This document shows, piece after piece, positions 62,656 to 64,000 of a DNA stretch of 64,000 nucleotides. The stretch lies in contig NZ_JRHO01000010.1 in assembly GCF_000765475.1 (NCBI RefSeq), positions 1 through 64,000 on the forward strand, in the 5' to 3' direction. The stretch is from Methanococcoides methylutens (GTDB lineage Archaea; Halobacteriota; Methanosarcinia; Methanosarcinales; Methanosarcinaceae). A program made the position numbers and the translations under genes. The notes beneath the pieces were generated by a model that was not told the DNA's origin, made no database searches, and saw nothing but the letters and a program-made list of their open reading frames with translations. Every line of letters begins with the position of its first letter. The first letter of the stretch is position 1.

Positions 62656-64000
62656 TCAACCATAGACCGGGCTTTCTATCTCTCTGGACCTCTTTGTCTT
62701 CAGGTCGCCTTTAAGATCCTCGTAATATTTCATGGTGTCAGAGGTGACAGATGTTCCCGTTTCAGCAATAGCTTTCAGGAAGTGTTTTTGTGAAACTTCT
62801 TTTGCCATGAGGTCTTCACGAAGGGCAAAGCGTCCTGCTTTTTTACAGACCGCAGCAACATCAGCTCCGGTATATTTGTCTGTTGAAGTCACGAGTTCCT
62901 CTATATTGACATCACTTGCAAGTGACATCTTTTTGGTGTGGACCGCAAAGATCTTACGCCGTGTGGGCAGGTCAGGCACAGGGACAAGTATGAGCTCATC
63001 AAATCTTCCCGGGCGGAGAAGTGCCGGATCGATGATGTCAGGTCTGTTCGTAGCACCCACGATCACAACACCGTGGAGTTCTTCAAGACCGTCAAGTTCC
63101 GAGAGTAACTGGTTCACGATACGTTCAGTAACCTGTGGTTCTCCCATTGCTCCTCCGCGTATGGGTGCAAGTGCATCAAGCTCATCAAGGAAAACGATGG
63201 ATGGTGCTACCTGACGTGCACGGGCGAACATTTCTGAGATGTGCTTTTCAGATTCTCCATACCATTTTGAAAGCAGGTCACTTCCCTTTGAGGTTATAAA
63301 ATTAGCATTGGATTCATGTGCAATAGCCTTTGCCAGCATGGTCTTCCCGGTTCCAGGTGGTCCATAGAGCAATACTCCTTTTGGAGCTTCCACTCCGATA
63401 CGCTGGAATGATTCCGGATTTTTAAGAGGCCATTCTACAGCTTCCTTGAGTAGCTCCTTTACATCTTCCAGTCCTCCGACATCCTCCCATCCTACATTTG
63501 GCGTCTCGATCATGATCTCGCGCATGGCGGAGGGTTCCACATCTTTCTGTGCCAACTTAAAATCTTCTGAGGTAACACTCAGCTTTTCAAGGATCTCGGC
63601 AGGGATGTGTTCTTCTTCAAGGTTGATCTGGGGAAGTATCTTTCTGAGCGAGCTCATTGCCGCTTCACGACAAAGTGCTGCAATATCGGCTCCCACAAAA
63701 CCATAGGTGGTTTCAGCCAGTGTTTTAAGGTCCACGTCATCTGCAAGTGGCATTCCGCGGGTATGTATCTGGAATATTTCCAGCCGTCCGTCCTGATCAG
63801 GTACATGTAGCACTATCTCACGATCGAACCTTCCGGGACGGCGCAGTGCCATGTCTAAAGCTTCCGGACGGTTGGTTGCACCAATAACGATGACATTTTT
63901 ACGTTCCTTCAGGCCGTCCATCAATGAAAGAAGCTGTGAGACTACCCTCCTTTCGACCTCTCCGGTAACTTCTGCTCTCTTCGGTGCGATGGAATCGATC
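62656..64000 (-). CDS. Cdc48/p97 (VCP-like) AAA ATPase, 3' part; 5' end outside the window
   Basis: The frame is open to the window end: upstream of the first internal ATG at 63924 it still encodes [22 protein letters not shown]. Visible are the end of AAA domain 1 ([20 protein letters not shown]) and a full AAA domain 2 with Walker A GPPGTGKT, Walker [10 protein letters not shown] and arginine fingers near [19 protein letters not shown]. Archaeal Cdc48 unfolds substrates and feeds the proteasome. About 448 residues are inside the window. Confidence 0.92.
   Translation of the reverse strand, partial: IDSIAPKRAEVTGEVERRVVSQLLSLMDGLKERKNVIVIGATNRPEALDMALRRPGRFDREIVLHVPDQDGRLEIFQIHTRGMPLADDVDLKTLAETTYGFVGADIAALCREAAMSSLRKILPQINLEEEHIPAEILEKLSVTSEDFKLAQKDVEPSAMREIMIETPNVGWEDVGGLEDVKELLKEAVEWPLKNPESFQRIGVEAPKGVLLYGPPGTGKTMLAKAIAHESNANFITSKGSDLLSKWYGESEKHISEMFARARQVAPSIVFLDELDALAPIRGGAMGEPQVTERIVNQLLSELDGLEELHGVVIVGATNRPDIIDPALLRPGRFDELILVPVPDLPTRRKIFAVHTKKMSLASDVNIEELVTSTDKYTGADVAAVCKKAGRFALREDLMAKEVSQKHFLKAIAETGTSVTSDTMKYYEDLKGDLKTKRSREIESPVYG

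Noticed and set aside
62656-63924. Complete 422-residue AAA ATPase starting at 63924
   Set aside because: The frame stays open and family-like to the window end, so the ATG at 63924 is internal and the gene is cut by the window.

Overview
The window looks like the chromosome of a methylotrophic methanogenic archaeon of the order Methanosarcinales (Methanococcoides/Methanolobus-like; the genus is an inference). Archaeal markers are SepCysS, archaellin, ribosomal proteins S19e/L39e/L31e/L18Ae, eIF6, prefoldin, Rio2, Tsr3, Cdc48 and a cohesin plus PGF-pre-PGF surface protein. None of the roughly 70 stop codons I read is TAG. This fits a lineage that reads UAG as pyrrolysine, and the one in-frame TAG I found interrupts a fumarase.

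Layout. 1-150: the 3' half of tRNA-Cys, then a shortened 5S-rRNA-like hairpin. 627-4492: a winged-helix regulator with a probable frameshift, a TusA-like protein, a DUF169 protein coupled to SepCysS, and a thioredoxin-like protein carrying a perfect 39-bp tandem duplication. 4580-10015: an apparently complete assimilatory sulfate-reduction set (PiT-type permease, siroheme sulfite reductase, APS reductase, CysD, CysN). 10289-14977: an AlkD-like gene with an in-frame TGA, an orphan solute-binding-like protein, and a sulfur-carrier group (MoaD/ThiS-like, threonine synthase, ThiF/MoeB-like, TusA). 15215-18562: a free-standing ThrRS editing domain, a membrane protein, a TPR protein and a surface protein. 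18826-21608: three enzymes of diacetamido-uronic acid synthesis, probably for surface glycans. 21915-28017: purA, then a translation and protein-export cluster ending in ftsY. 28189-30984: trpCBA with three TGTACA boxes upstream.

31709-39887: archaellin, a putative lipoprotein, a thioredoxin/thioredoxin reductase pair, Rio2, a DUF460 protein and mobA. 40490-44578: a MoxR-type AAA+ ATPase with a giant VWA partner of the NorQ/NorD type. 44735-48215: a beta-CASP nuclease and topoisomerase I. 48483-52308: a class II fumarase with an internal amber codon and no standard start, followed by soluble SdhA and SdhB. 52386-55905: a rubredoxin-glutamate synthase fusion, a separate rubredoxin, DsrE-like and TusA-like proteins, a LOG-like protein and Tsr3. 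56343-64000: mixed genes (SfsA, methyltransferase, MBL hydrolase, MFS transporter, small membrane proteins, glutamate dehydrogenase) and the 3' part of a Cdc48-type ATPase that runs off the window.

Sulfur is the unifying theme. Sulfate uptake and reduction to sulfide, tRNA-dependent cysteine synthesis, three TusA paralogues, a DsrE paralogue and a protein-thiocarboxylate style carrier system lie in the first 15 kb and again near 54 kb. Several genes carry apparently recent lesions or duplications: the regulator frameshift, the AlkD TGA, the fumarase TAG and missing start, and the 39-bp repeat. Family names come from reading the proteins; no database search was run.
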